From Tillandsia leiboldiana (Eukaryota; Streptophyta; Magnoliopsida; Poales; Bromeliaceae), in the NCBI GenBank assembly GCA_029204045.2, contig JAQNDB010000309.1:1-64000 (forward strand): DNA of 64,000 bases. Reading direction: 5' to 3'. Position numbers and translations under genes: made by a program. The notes below the pieces were generated by a model, which saw only the letters and a list, made by a program, of their open reading frames with translations, ran no database searches and was not told the origin of the DNA. Shown one piece after another: positions 23,050 to 34,500 of this stretch; position 1 is the stretch's first letter, and each line of letters begins with the position of its first letter.

Positions 23050-23507
23050 TTGAATACTTTATATCTTAGCCAAGCACCTCCACAAGATTGGTTGAATACT
23101 CCATTGAGCAACCAGCTGCTAGCCAAGCACCTCCACAAGACTTTATCAGCTCGGCTAGGATTAAGGAAAATGAAGAGGGTAGTGGAATTCAAATTACTGA
23201 ATCCCTCTCTAGAGCATACTCTGTACCCAGCGAATCCGCATGGACTGAAGACCAGCATGCATCATCTGCCTCTACAACTCGTCCAGCGACTTCCAAGAGA
23301 AACGCTCTAGAAGCTACTGTATTGGCCGCCATTCATCAGGACCAAAGAAGACTTTCTGCTGACCAAGAGAGATTGGCATTAGGTCTCCGACAAATGGCCG
23401 CTGACCAAAAACAGATGAAAAAGAAATGTTCCAAATTATCGCGAATGCTGAAAGGAATCTTGAACAAGATAGACGATACTAGCTCAGACAGTTCTGATTT
23501 GGCTTGA
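23050..23507 (+). pseudogene. Remnant of the Sirevirus third ORF (C-terminal part)
   Basis: An open stretch after pol ends in a charged helical region (QDQRRLSADQERLALGLRQM; MKKKCSKLSRMLKG) and an Asp/Ser-rich tail. Position and character match the C-terminus of the complete ORF at 40650-42017 in SV3. The N-terminal domain is missing. Confidence 0.55.
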
Positions 23508-24210
23508 TCTTTTATACTCTAACCCTTATCGTTTCTATTGCAGGTTTTTAAGTTTTATGTTTTAGTTTTAGTTCTCAGGATTTTCTTGTTTGTGAACTTT
23601 TTAACTCTCCTTAAAGTTTTTGTAATTTTGGCGTTGTTTGTGACAAAAAGGGGGAGAGAGTTTAGAGAGAAAACTTGAACAATGATTGAACAATGATGAT
23701 GAATATGTGAACATCAAGGTAAGTATCACTTCAACTTTGACTTTGGTGAAGGGTAAGTATCACAACTTTGGTTTTTATCTTGTGATTTGTTGCATGTTCC
23801 TACTAACTATTCGACTAACTATTTGGACATGTATTATTACTAACAAGTTGTGTGATTACTAACAAAGCAAAGTTATGACATTTGGAATTTTATTACTTAG
23901 AAGATATGTCAATGTTTGATTGTCATCTTATTACATATCTGAATTACTCAATGTCATGGTGAGCATAAACTCTATCTCTGTTAGGTTTTGAATGCTAAAT
24001 ATTCTTGAGGTATCTAACGATCTCTTTTTGTCAAGAATGATTTCTTTGTGCAGAGAGTACAGATGTCTAAGTCTAGAGTCTGTTTTAGGAGTTTATCTCA
24101 TGTTTTTAAATTTTTGGATCTCCATTGTAAATTTTTGTTGTATGGTGATAGCAACAAAAATATCTTTTTGAATTTTCTTTAGTGGATCTGTGTTTTGTCA
24201 CGAAACCGCC

Positions 24211-24222
24211 AAAGGGGGAGAT
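24211..24222 (+). other. SV2 polypurine tract
   Basis: AAAGGGGGAGAT immediately before the 3' LTR. A second tract of the same type (AAAAAGGGGGAGAG) lies at about 23645-23658. Several PPTs are typical of Sireviruses. Confidence 0.85.
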
Positions 24223-25448
24223 TGTTACGGAATTTGAGTTGGCGTAGTTTCGTGAAAGGTTCAAGTCTTGAAGATTGAAGGTGAAGAAAGTTGGATCATT
24301 TAACTCAATCTCAAGAAAGAAGAATTCAAAAGGATCAGGTATGTTTAACTAAAGTTTATTGGTCATCCGAATACTTCTTGTAGTGTAGAAACACCTGGAA
24401 GAATTTTTAATTGCATAAAAATCAAAAACTGGTGTTCGGACATGTTCAGGATCCGGATCAGAGCCAACAGTCCGGATCCCGAAGGTTGTTGTTTCATACA
24501 TTACTTCAATCCGGATCGCAGCATCTCACGATCCGGATCCCGAACGTTTGTTTTCTGGAAACCGTCTTTATTGCTACTGCAATCCGGATCGCCCAAATCC
24601 GATCCGGATCGCCGTCCGTCAAAATTCCAGAAATGTTAGGTTTTTTATTCTTATCTCCTTCCAAATGTTTCTAACCTATAAATAGACCCTATGATTCATT
24701 TTTCTAGGGCAAGCCGATAAAAGCGAAATAGCCGTCATATTCCAATATTCTTTTATACGGCCCTAGATCCACATATAGAGAAGAAAGGAAATCATTAGAT
24801 AATACTCTATGTTTCTTCATCTATATTGATTAGTTTGATTCTAGGTTTTCATACTCACATCTTGAGTTGAATCAAACTAATGAATACTTAGATGGTATTT
24901 CCGATCTATCTTTGATCTAAGTATTCGGCGGATCATCACCACCCAAAAACAACGATTTACCCAAAAATCGGCGCGTGGATTCGCGTGTCCTTGTGGATTC
25001 AAGGTTCAACCGCTCTCGTGGATTCGAAGCGAGGCACGTTCGTGGATTCGAACGGTGCTACTGGGTGAAGACCGTGGATTCGGTCGGACGTCGTGGATTC
25101 GACGTTGGACGCCGTGGATTCGGCGTTGGGCGCAGATCGTGGATTCGAGAAGCGTCGTGGAGCGAGCGGAGAAGATCCTCTAGGAGCGTATGGAAAAGGT
25201 TGAGTCGTAAGTGTGTACGGTAAATCACCTTGTACGTGTTTTAATTCTAGTGGATTTCGCCGTGTTATCGGTCCCGTGGTTTTTTACTCCGGTTTGGAGT
25301 TTTTCCACGTAAAAATCTTGCGTGTTATTTTTATTTCCGCATTGGGTTTTTATCGCAACGATTTTTGAGTGTTTATACGTTTACACCTATTCACCCCCCT
25401 CTAGGTGTTTCTTCCCCTATTTAGATCTATTATATATATAACCCAACA
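24223..25448 (+). repeat. SV2 3' LTR (1226 bp)
   Basis: Near-identical to 16942-18167. TATAAATA at 24677-24684. It carries the better preserved copy of the hairpin array. Confidence 0.95.
24972..25126 (+). other. TGGATT hairpin array, SV2 3' LTR (best preserved)
   Basis: The loop TGGATT is flanked by complementary stems: CGCG/CGCG (24972-24985), CCTTG/CAAGG (24989-25004), CGTTCG/CGAACG (25037-25054, extendable with one bulge), GACCG/CGGTC (25070-25085), ACGTCG/CGACGT (25088-25105) and ACGCCG/CGGCGT (25109-25126). A weaker unit sits near 25017 and another near 25140. The loop is constant, stems change at both sides. Confidence 0.85.
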
Positions 25449-26406
25449 ATCTCCTGGTTGGTATAAGGTGGGATAGTTGAAAGATGCTCAAAGAGCCACC
25501 CTTAGGTATTTTAGAGCTTATCTCAAATTTGAAAGGGTAAGAAATCAAATTGATGTCATTTGGAAATCTCTGTAAGTCATCTTTGTACATCCGTTACATC
25601 TTGATAGACTTTGGATCTCAAGATTATTTTTGATGACTTGTGTTTGACGTATATAATGTGAAAAACGGTTTATAATGTTTTATCTTTGTTTTTCATGATT
25701 TCGGAGTAAATCTTTTTAAATTTTTGTGAAATTAATTGGATTGAATGACATCTATGTGATCTCATATTATTCTCAAGCACTTAAATTGTTTTCTTGATGG
25801 AATACAAATCGGTAATTCAAATATTTCAAAATCTGGATTTGTTTCAAGAAATTATTTGATTTTTGCTTTCGAGTACCGGTACGCAATCTATGTTTTTGTT
25901 ATATACCGGAACTGAGCTTTTATCTCTCTTTCTCTATGAACTAATGCTGTTAGTGATTTCCTTTTGTCTGGTATGTTCATTGTTTGACAATTTGTGACAA
26001 AAAATGGGAGAAGAGAAATGGGGGAGATGAGATCATCGAGATAGGGGGAGACGGAGATGAGATCATCGAGAAAAAGAAAGGAGATGATGAAAAAGGAGCC
26101 GAAAAACAAAAGAACCAAAAGGACGAATCAAATGTAGGATTTTAATTTCTAACGACTAACGTTTGATTTTGTTTGGAGTTTTGTTTTGCAGGAATTACAA
26201 CACTTTAAGACTCCAAGTCCTAAGTCATAGAGTATGTTCTAGGATTGTTTGGTTCAAATGTAATTTTGTATTTATTGGATCTCTCACGCAAAGAAAATCA
26301 ATATTTTGGTGATAACATTGAATTTCGACTTTTTGGTTTAAGATGAGTGACTTGAGCGCTTTTATGTATTTTTGGATTTTGTCACGAAATTGCCAAAGGG
26401 GGAGAT
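25449..26406 (+). mobile_element. SV1 internal 3' non-coding part
   Basis: Continues SV1 after SV2. It contains GTACCGGTAC-type palindromes near 25875 and several purine tracts (26008-26080). The final PPT is AAAGGGGGAGAT at 26395-26406. The third ORF present in SV3 has been deleted here. No coding sequence seen. Confidence 0.85.
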
Positions 26407-27808
26407 TGTTACGGCATTTTGGTGTTGGCATATTTCGTGAGTCAAGTCAGTGAGTTGAGTCGGAGTCTTAAAGGGATCAAATTGTCAATCAGCAATCAAA
26501 GACTTAGAGAAGATTCAACAAGAGCTCAAGTTGACACTCAGTGTCTTGAGTCTTGAAGATTGAAGTTGAAGATTTGTGGATCAGTTACATCAATCTCAAG
26601 AAGAAAGTATTCAAAAGGATCAGGTATGGTTAATTAAATAATTTTGGTGATCCGAATACTTTCTTATAGTGTAGAAACACTTGGATGAATTTTTAATTGC
26701 ATAAAAATCAAAAACTGGACATGGGACATGTTCAGGATCCGGATCAGACAGTCCAATCCGGATCCCGAAGGGTGCTTGTTCATTGGCAAATCCGATCCGG
26801 ATCAAAGGTCATTTCGATCCGGATCCCGAACATGGGTTTTTGCTGGAATACATGAACGATCCGGATCGGGCATTTCAATCCGGATCCCGAACCCTGTTTT
26901 TTTGGAATAGCCTGACTCGTTACGACGATCCGGATCACAGTAAATCCGATCCGGATCGCCGTCCTGAAAATTTCCAGATAAGGTAAGTTTTTGATTCTTA
27001 TCTCTTTCCAAAGGTTTCTAAACTATAAATAGACATTTAGGGTTTCTCAAAAACGTGGGGAGCACGACCGATCAATTTATAAAACACTTGAGAGCAACCC
27101 TAGAGGCTAGGTTTTTATCTTTCTTCTTCATAGCCTCTTTTAGGTCAATTCGACGGTTCTTTCAAGAACATATCTTTTGTCGAATTGATCTAATCTTTGC
27201 TTAGAGATTTTTCCCATGGATCTTCATTGATAATCTAAGCAAAGGATCACCATCGAAGCCAATTTTCTTACCGGCTGAGTTTGCGTCGTGGATTCGACGT
27301 GGCATCATGGATTCGGTGTGCTAAAGGCGTTTCGTGGATTCGAAACGTGTGCTCGTGGATTCGAGTGGCGTTCGTGGATTCGAACGTGTGCAGTGGACGT
27401 GCAATCGTTGGAGCGCAAGGTCCGAAGAAGTTGAAGGAGGGGTTAAATCCGTGGAGATGGTAATCACCTTGTTATTCTTCTTTTCTTAGTGGATTGTTAT
27501 TGCGTGGACATCCAATCGGTGAGCGCAACGTCCGAAGAAGCTGAAGGAGGGGTTTGAGTCCGTGGAGTCGGTAATCACCTTGTTATTCTTCTATTCTTAG
27601 TGGATTGTTATTGCGTGTTGGTCCCGTGGTTTTTCTCCTGGATTGGAGTTTCCACGTATATCTCGGTGTGCTGTTTTTTATTTCCGCATTGGTTTTTATT
27701 TTGCACTGAGATTGGTTTTATAAGTATTACACCTATTCACCCCCCCCTTTAGTTGTTTGATAGTACCTATTTAGATCTGTGTGGATCCTTAATATATAAA
27801 AACCTACA
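26407..27808 (+). repeat. SV1 3' LTR (1402 bp)
   Basis: Aligns end to end with 12966-14366. TATAAATA at 27024. The hairpin array is at 27284-27386, with the second unit weakened because its closing base is changed (CATCA before TGGATT). It joins the TK2 gag at 27809. Confidence 0.92.
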
Positions 27809-29578
27809 TATTCTACTTGTCCCTACGGCACCGTCGTCTAGCAGTGGGGCTCAGGGGGTGATCAGGCCATTGTCCCCAGCGGAGGAGCAGGAGTTTGCTG
27901 ACAAACTCGCACAGTTCTGTAAGCGAGGACCACCTAGGTTCTCGGGGCGGAGCACTCACCCAGCGGAGATAGGATCGTGGTTAGCATCAATGGAGAAGTT
28001 GTTCAGAGATTTCTTCATTGATCCGAGATTCAGAGTACACATGGCCGTACATTGTCTAGAGGGGGATGCAGATGCTTGGTGGCGTCGGGTCGAGCCCTTA
28101 GAGTTTCAGATCACCCGACAGCTACCCTGGTCGGAGTTCAGGAGGATGATCCTTGACACTTACTTCTCCACGAGCGTGAAGAAGAAGATAGAAGATGACT
28201 TGAAGAACCTGCAGCAGGGTGATCGCCCAGTGTGGGACTATTTCCAGGAGTTTACGCAGTTGCTCAACTTCGTACCCTATGTTGCCAGGGATGGGCTGCA
28301 CCAGGTGGAGCTGTTTGAGACAGGTCTGCGCCCTGAGATCTATACCTTGGTGCACGCCCAGAGGCTTCAGACTTTATCAGAGGTAGTGGATCATGCACAG
28401 TGGGTCGAGAGGGGAGATCATGTTATTTCTAGCCGCGGAGGTCTGGTCGCTCAGAGTTCTGAGAGGAAGCGACCAGCATCGGACGATGGGGGACAGGCCA
28501 GTTCCTGGAGGCCGCCCCGACCGCCCCCGCCTCAGTTTACGGGCCGTGGGCGTTCGGATCGGCGAGGGCCTGGGGGATCCCAGAGGCCCCCGCAGCATCA
28601 GCGGCAGCCCCAGCGACAGCAGCAGCACTCGCAGCAGCAGAGGTCGCAGTCGCGACAGCAGGGGTCACAGCGGCAAAGGCAGCAGCAGCAGCAGTCGAGG
28701 CAGCCCCAGTCTGCGGTCAGGTGCATCTTTTGTAGGGGACAGCACTCGGCGGATACTTGTGACCAGAGGTACGGCCGCTGTTATCGGTGTGGACAGTCCG
28801 GCCACATTCAAGCTACTTGCCCTCTCTCGACACCGCAGGCTCCTTCTTCAGCATCCGTTCCTTCGGTGCCCCAGCAGCGGCCTTATGCTCCAGCGAGCAG
28901 GGCTCCTTCCTCCCACCCTACAGACTACCGACCACCAGCTCAGAGCGGGCGAGTCTACGCCGCCCAGGTAGGGGACTCCGCGGCGGCTGACCACGTGGTG
29001 GCAGGTATCATTTTACTTCTCGGCATTAGAGCTCGCACTTTATTTGATACCGGTGCATCACATTCTTTTATCAGTAGAGCATTTGCATCATCGCATGGAC
29101 TAGAGTTAGGTCGGTTGCCGCATGCATTATAGGTACGGATTCCCGATCATATTTTGCATGTAGAGGAGTGTTGTTGGTCTTGCCCTGTACAGCTTGAGTC
29201 TTGGATTTTGCCAGCGGACCTGATGGTCCTTAGTCAGCTGCGAGATTTTGACATTGTACTGGGGATGGATTGGCTAGCTCGCTATTTCGTGAAGATTGAT
29301 TGCGCCGCGAGGACTGTTACTTTTAGCGAGCCAGGCCAGGAGGTGTTCGTTTACAGGGGGTGCCAGAGTGCTTTCTTTGCCTCTGTGGTTTCGACTTCTC
29401 GAGCGAGGCAGATGATGCGCAGTGGATGCGTGGCCTTTTTGGCGTCTGTGGTTATGGAGCCCGTGGCGGCACCGGGACTCCCGGATATCCCTATTGTCCA
29501 CGAGTTCCCGGATGTGTTTCCTCCAGATCTGATTCATATGCCGCCGGATAGGGAGGTTGAGTTTTTGATTGACGTAGT
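27809..29578 (+). pseudogene. gag-pol: TK2 Gag and protease, 5'-truncated, one stop
   Basis: Retrotransposon-gag domain (GPPRFSGR, then FFIDPRFRVHMAVHCLEGDA and ARDGLHQVELFETGLRPEI), a Gln/Arg-rich linker, a CCHC knuckle (CYRCGQSGHIQATC), then an aspartic protease with the active site FDTGASHSF. The Gag N-terminus is lost at the SV1 junction. Codon 29130-29132 is TAG where the composite's copy has GAG (Glu), just after the protease flap region. It ends at the SV3 insertion. Confidence 0.88.
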
Positions 29579-29968
29579 TGTAGGTTATTAATCCCAAGGG
29601 ATCTAAATAGGTACTATCAAACACCTAGAGGGGGGTGAATAGGTGTAATATTTAAAAACTCAATCTCAGTGCAAAATAAAAACAATGCGGAAAATAAAAA
29701 TAGCACACCGAGATATACGTGGAAACTCCAATCCAGGAGAAAAACCACGGGACCAACACGCAATAACAATCCACTAAGAATAGAAGAATAACAAGGTGAT
29801 TACTGACTCCACGGACTCAACCCCTCCTTCAGCTTCTTCGGACCTTGCGCTGAACGGTTGGATGTCCACGCAATAACAATCCTCTAAGAAAAGAAGAATA
29901 ACAAGGTGTCAACCCCTCCTTCAATTTCTTCGGACCTCGCGCTCCACCGATTGCACGTCCACTGCACA

Positions 29969-30071
29969 CGTTCGAATCCACGAACGCCACTCGAATCCAC
30001 GAGCACACGTTTCGAATCCACGAAACGCCTTCAACACATCGAATCCACGATGTCACGCCGAATCCACGACG
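29969..30071 (-). other. TGGATT hairpin array, SV3 3' LTR
   Basis: Read here as loop AATCCA on the plus strand: CGTTCG/CGAACG 29969-29986, CTCG/CGAG 29990-30003, CGTTTCG/CGAAACG 30008-30027, ACATCG/CGATGT 30036-30053, and a fifth with one mismatch at 30056-30071. The fourth unit is fully Watson-Crick where SV1 uses G-T pairs. Confidence 0.82.
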
Positions 30072-30381
30072 CAAATAGCCGATATAGAATATAGGCTTCG
30101 ATGGTGATCCTTTGCTTAGATTATCATGAAGGAACCGTAGAAGAAATCTCTAAGCAAAGACTAGATCAATTCGACGAAAGATAGATCATGGAAGAACCGT
30201 CGAATTGACCTAATAGAGGCGAAAGAGAAGAACGGTAAAAACCAGCCTCTAGGGTTGCTCTACGAGTGTTTCTCAATTGATTCGTATTGGTCCCCCTCGT
30301 TTAGAAACCCTAAGTATCTATTTATAACCCTTGGAAAAAGATAAAAGTCGGTTTAGGAAATTTATCCCGATGGGGCATTGT

Positions 30382-30595
30382 GTACCGGTACCAAATATCG
30401 CGTTCCGGTACGCAATGGTGCAAACCACAGATTTTTCTATTGTGTTCCGGTACGCGAGTCCGTGTTCCGGTACGCAGTGCAATTTACAGAAAATTCTGTG
30501 TCGGGTTAGAGGAACTTCAAGTGTGGTTCCGGTACGTAATGTAAAAACTGATTTTTTCCAAGATAAGCTTTATCCAAATCAAACCAAGTACCGGA
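30382..30595 (-). promoter_or_regulatory. Palindrome cluster in SV3 U3 (TACCGGTA type)
   Basis: GTACCGGTAC at 30382-30391 is followed by several TTCCGGTACG variants up to about 30595, all upstream of the TATA box on the minus strand. Same CCGG core and position as the ATCCGGAT cluster of SV1/SV2, with different flanks. Confidence 0.65.
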
Positions 30596-30848
30596 AACCA
30601 AACTTAAAAAAAAGATTGTAAGTTAAATCCAAGTTCCTAAAACCAAGTCTAAACCGGTTTTCACTAAGTTCCTGATTCCAATGGTTATAAATGAACTTAA
30701 ATCACCATGGTTTAATTAACCATACCTGAGTGTTATCTTGAGCTCATGTTGAATCTTCAATGAGTCTTCGAAAGCCGATTTGACAATTTGTTCCCTTTAA
30801 GACTCCGACTCAAACTCACGAAATGTGCCAACACAAAATGCCGTAACA

Positions 30849-31043
30849 ATCTCCCCCTTTGGCAATTTCGTGACAAAACCCAAAAATACATAAAGTCGCT
30901 CAAGTCACTCATCTTAAACCAAAAAGACGAAACTCAATGTTATCACCAAAACATTGATTTTCTTTGCGTGAAAGATCCAATAAATACAAAATACATTTGA
31001 ACCAAACAGTCCTAGAACATACTCTATGACTTAGGACTTGGAG
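30849..31043 (-). mobile_element. SV3 3' non-coding end and left TSD
   Basis: Contains the final PPT (30849-30860) and non-coding sequence matching SV1 at 12785-12955. It ends with TGGAG at 31039-31043, the left copy of the composite's target duplication. Confidence 0.85.
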
Positions 31044-31220
31044 TGTGACGCCCCACTTCCCAGGGGGTCACCCATCCTAGAACTACTCTAGCTCTAGCAC
31101 GCTTAACTCTCATGTTCCTCTTGGATTTTGTTACCATCCAAAATGCTATAGCCGGGTTAGAGATTTAGTCCTATTATATCATTTATATATAGGACTAATC
31201 CAAATTCCGGGGGTGTCACA
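31044..31220 (-). repeat. Cassandra-like 5S LTR, left end of composite (177 bp)
   Basis: On the minus strand it starts TGTGACACCCCCGG and ends GGGGCGTCACA. It contains a TATATATAAA element and the 3' half of a 5S rRNA gene (AGTTAAGCGTGCT, GAGTAGT, GGATGGGTGACC, CCTGGGAAGT in order). The PPT AAAGGGGGGAAGAA lies at 31221-31234 (minus). Confidence 0.92.
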
Positions 31221-31442
31221 TTCTTCCCCCCTTTAAGCCCTGACGTCCACGTCAGGCTCAAGCACACTCACAAGCACCAGGCGATGTGAGACTCGTCTCG
31301 CTAGCCTTAGCCGACCTTGTGAGGAGCTGCACTCCACTCACAACGGTCATTAGCCGGGGAGCCTCACTCTACCCGCTATATAACCCTGGCTCAGCCGAGA
31401 CTCATCTCACATTTCCGGCTGGTGAATGGCTCTGATACCAAC
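31221..31442 (-). mobile_element. Cassandra-like internal region
   Basis: 222 bp between PPT and primer site. The minus strand begins with TGGTATCAGAGCC next to the LTR at 31443 and runs through GACTCGTCTCACATCGCC to the PPT. Non-coding, as usual for a TRIM. Confidence 0.9.
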
Positions 31443-31564
31443 TGTGACGCCCCACTTCCCAGGGGGTCACCCATCCTGGAACTACTCTAGCTCTAGCACG
31501 CTTAACTCTCATGTTCCTCTTGGATTTTGTTACCATCCAAAATGCTATAGCCGGGTTAGAGATT
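31443..31564 (-). repeat. Cassandra-like LTR lacking its first 55 bp
   Basis: Minus strand from AATCTCTAACCC to GGCGTCACA. The missing part is exactly the U3 with the TATA element; the break lies about 25-30 nt downstream of TATATATAAA in the full LTR, where transcription should begin. The adjoining 11 nt (31565-31575, minus GATTAAGTTGG) look like the start of a Tekay primer-site region. Confidence 0.8.
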
Positions 31565-31575
31565 CCAACTTAATC

Positions 31576-34500
31576 TGTCACGCCCCGGGTGTAAACCAGA
31601 ACCCGGGCCCGTCTACAGATCCGCCGTGCATGCGGTATTTCCCACATACACGAAGCGTCGGTAACCTGCTCAGATAAGAAATAATAATAAAAGAGCATAA
31701 TAATCAGAGCTAAACTAAAACTACTGTATCTCAGACAGAAGCTGGAAGTAAAAGAGTACAACAGTGGAATAAAATACAGATGTCTCTCCCAGCTCACCAC
31801 TAAATACAAACAGCTGGCAAAAGCCAGACCCAAAAAGAAATAAACAAAAGCTGTCTGAGAAGACCAGGTACCCAAAAGCTCCAGCTACGTGCTACAACCC
31901 TCGGATGGCTCTCTATCTAGTCTGCAATCCGCTTACCTCGATCAGTTGCTGACGGCCCAGCAACTCCCGCAGAGGACTCTGCAACACAAAGGGGAAGAAA
32001 GAAACAAGAAAAGACAATGGGGGTAAGTACTACTATAAACAGTAGCCTCCCCTAGTGGGTAAAGCCTCAGCTCAAATATGCCCACCAGGTAATCAGAGGC
32101 AAAAGGGGAAGAAGAGAAAGGGGGGTGAAGCTATGAATGACAACTGATGAAGTGCTACCCCTAATATGCCTCTACATGATAAACCAATAAGTATGGGAAA
32201 GTATGCATCAGTATCAAGATGCCTGTCAAAACGACCCAATCTAACGCCAGTGGACACTAGCACTGCCTACTAATCTCATCTGTGGGGATACTGACCGACT
32301 ACTGCCTGATACGGTCATGTCCCCAACGTAAGTAACAGATCGGCCTCGGCCCGTCCGATCAAGCTCTAAAGTAATAACAGATGTCAATATTTAAGTGACC
32401 CGTTTAATCATGCATTGTCTCAATATGTTGTCCATTTTCCCAGAGTAATCAGTTCAGAGTGACATAAGCTAAAGTGACAGTCTCATGGAATATTTAGCAA
32501 TTTTATAATCCTCAACTATTATTTTAACCCTATACATGCAGTCCAACAATTTCCACATGGATCAAATAACAATTTATCAACGATCAATCAACCCATAATT
32601 AATTCCCTAGAGCATGCAAGGTTACTAACAATACTTTGGGCCTCAAAAATGATGGAACACTCTGATGTTCCTAGTGGGCATACCAAAGGAGAGGAGTACA
32701 ACAACCACCCACCTGAAGTGCTAACTGTCCGGATCCGTACAGCAAGAAAATACCAAAACTCCAAATCCTTGCTCCCACAATTTTAGCACACCCGAAATAT
32801 TCCTGGTACAATACAAAGCTCACTAATTACACTTAGGCTCCCAATTATTGCTCTTATAACCACCTACAACCTCGGATTCAAAACTGTTAAATTATCACCT
32901 GCAGAAAGTGCCCAGAAAATTCCAAGAAAAATACCACAGCGATCCTCGCGTCGATAGCTTCGCAACGGTACCTTGCACGCCCAAATCCGAGTTCGGTAAG
33001 TCAAGATAAAAATTCGGCAAGGGGGTACACTCATACAAAAATCTGTGCTAAAAACTGTGCACTGTTCACTGAGAAAACAGTAATTTTCACCTCGAAATAA
33101 ACCTCAGGAAAATCCAAGAAAAATACGAGCGTGTTCCTTGCGATCCGTAGATGAAAAAGTTGTATAAGCTCGTTTCCGTCTGATGCTCGTGCGCGAAGAT
33201 ATGGCCAAATACCCCGCTGCTGTCAAGGAAGTCCACACAGAAAAAGGGGTCACTGTTTGCCTCGGGATCCGTGCCAAAACCTCGAAACGAGAAAGCGCGA
33301 CCAAAACGAAAGATGAAGTCCTACCTCTTAGGAGTCTGCCGGCGCAAGAATCACAGCAAAATGATCTCGGGGTAGCCCAGGGGAGCTAAAACACTGTCGC
33401 TGCGCCGAAGAAGAACCCAGGAATGCAACGTCGCGCCGCGCCGTAAAATGGGGAACCTCGGGATTCGAGCCTCCAAAAATCTTGAAACTTGGCAGGAAGA
33501 TCGAGGGTGAAGAGGTGAACAACTTTGCTTGAGGGGGCTCGGGCAGAGAGTGAGAGGGTTGAGAGAAAAAGGCAAAGGAAGGGGGCTCGGGTTGCCTTTA
33601 AATAGGCTGAAGAAAACAATTGCAGAAATACCCTATGTGTCCCCACTTCCGGGCGCTAGGGGGGTTTCGGGCTGCTACAGTAATGGGCCCGGCCCATTAC
33701 TGTGCAAGCCCGAAACCACTCGGGCCCGCCACGTAGCCCAGCACTGTGCTTCCCCGGGCCCCGCTGCACCCGGCGCACCTGCGCCAGCCAATGGCGTCGC
33801 GCCACGTGGCCCCGGCAACCCGTGCACCGCGCACGTCGCGGCTGACCCGGGCCGTACGGCCACCTGCCCTGCCGTACGGCCACCTGCCCCGGTCACCGAC
33901 TCCACCAATCGCGTGGACCGGGAGCACAACACCGGACCAATCACCTCACGCCACGTGTCCACCCGGTCCACCGTGCACCCGGACCAAATTCCGTGGACCG
34001 CGTCTGCAGCGCCGGCCAACCGGAAAGCGCCACGTGGCCCGCCCCCGGCGCACGACCTCCGCGGTGGACCGCGCGCCTGCCCGCGCTCCCGGGCGCCTGC
34101 CCGCGCCCTGCCCGCGCCCTGTGCCGCCGCCTGCCGCCTGCCCGAGGCTGCGCCGCCGCCCGCCGCCGCCGGCGATCGCCAGAAACACTGTTCCGGCGTG
34201 AACAGTAACCGCAGCCCAAAAATATCAAGTAAAAAGCCCATCTTGACCGTTTTCGCGCGCTGATTCCAAAAACGACGTCCATTTCGCCAAAATCCACCTC
34301 CAAAATTTGCCGGAGGCTCCCGCAAACACCAAAAACTGCCAAAACTTCCGGGAGCCCGCTTTTGGGCATCCGGACTCAGAATTAAGAAAACAAAAAACCA
34401 TTCTCAAGCGTTTTTCCGCGCTGAATCCAAATCCACCCTCTGTTTGGCCAAATTCCTTTTTCTAAAATTCGGCAAAAGCAGCCGAAGGCCAAAACAGCCA

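Larger units (their letters stand above)
16942..25448 (+). mobile_element. SV2: Sirevirus (Ty1/copia) with gag and broken pol
   Basis: LTRs 16942-18167 and 24223-25448 (1226 bp each, about a dozen differences by eye) are flanked by the perfect TSD ATCTC (16937-16941 and 25449-25453). Order: primer site 18170-18181, gag, pol lacking protease and the integrase zinc finger, a remnant of a third ORF, PPT. It is inserted in SV1. The deletion and a nonsense codon make it defective, although gag is intact. Confidence 0.95.
12966..27808 (+). mobile_element. SV1: gag-only Sirevirus (Ty1/copia), TR-GAG type
   Basis: 5' LTR 12966-14366, primer site 14369-14380, gag 14401-16362, non-coding 3' region interrupted by SV2 (16942-25448), continuing at 25449-26406 with PPT, 3' LTR 26407-27808. 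No protease, integrase or RT exists outside SV2, so the element carries gag only (known class: terminal-repeat retrotransposons with a GAG domain). The LTRs differ at about 18 of 1400 positions by eye. The element truncates the TK2 gag at 27809. A matching TSD is not visible because SV1a lies on the left. Confidence 0.88.
29579..30848 (-). repeat. SV3 3' LTR (1270 bp)
   Basis: On the minus strand it begins TGTTACGGCATTTTGTG at 30848 and ends CCTACA at 29579. The PPT AAAGGGGGAGAT lies at 30849-30860. U3 (30380-30600) carries CCGGTAC palindromes instead of the CCGGAT type of SV1 and SV2. TATAAATAG at 30319-30327 (minus). Confidence 0.93.

Noticed and set aside
33529..34369. Long GC-rich open frames on both strands (also 1621-2374, 9194-9881, 50216-50745, 59979-60909)
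   Set aside because: Overlapping frames on both strands, Pro/Arg/Ala-rich, in LTR U3 regions that are not conserved at the protein level between copies.
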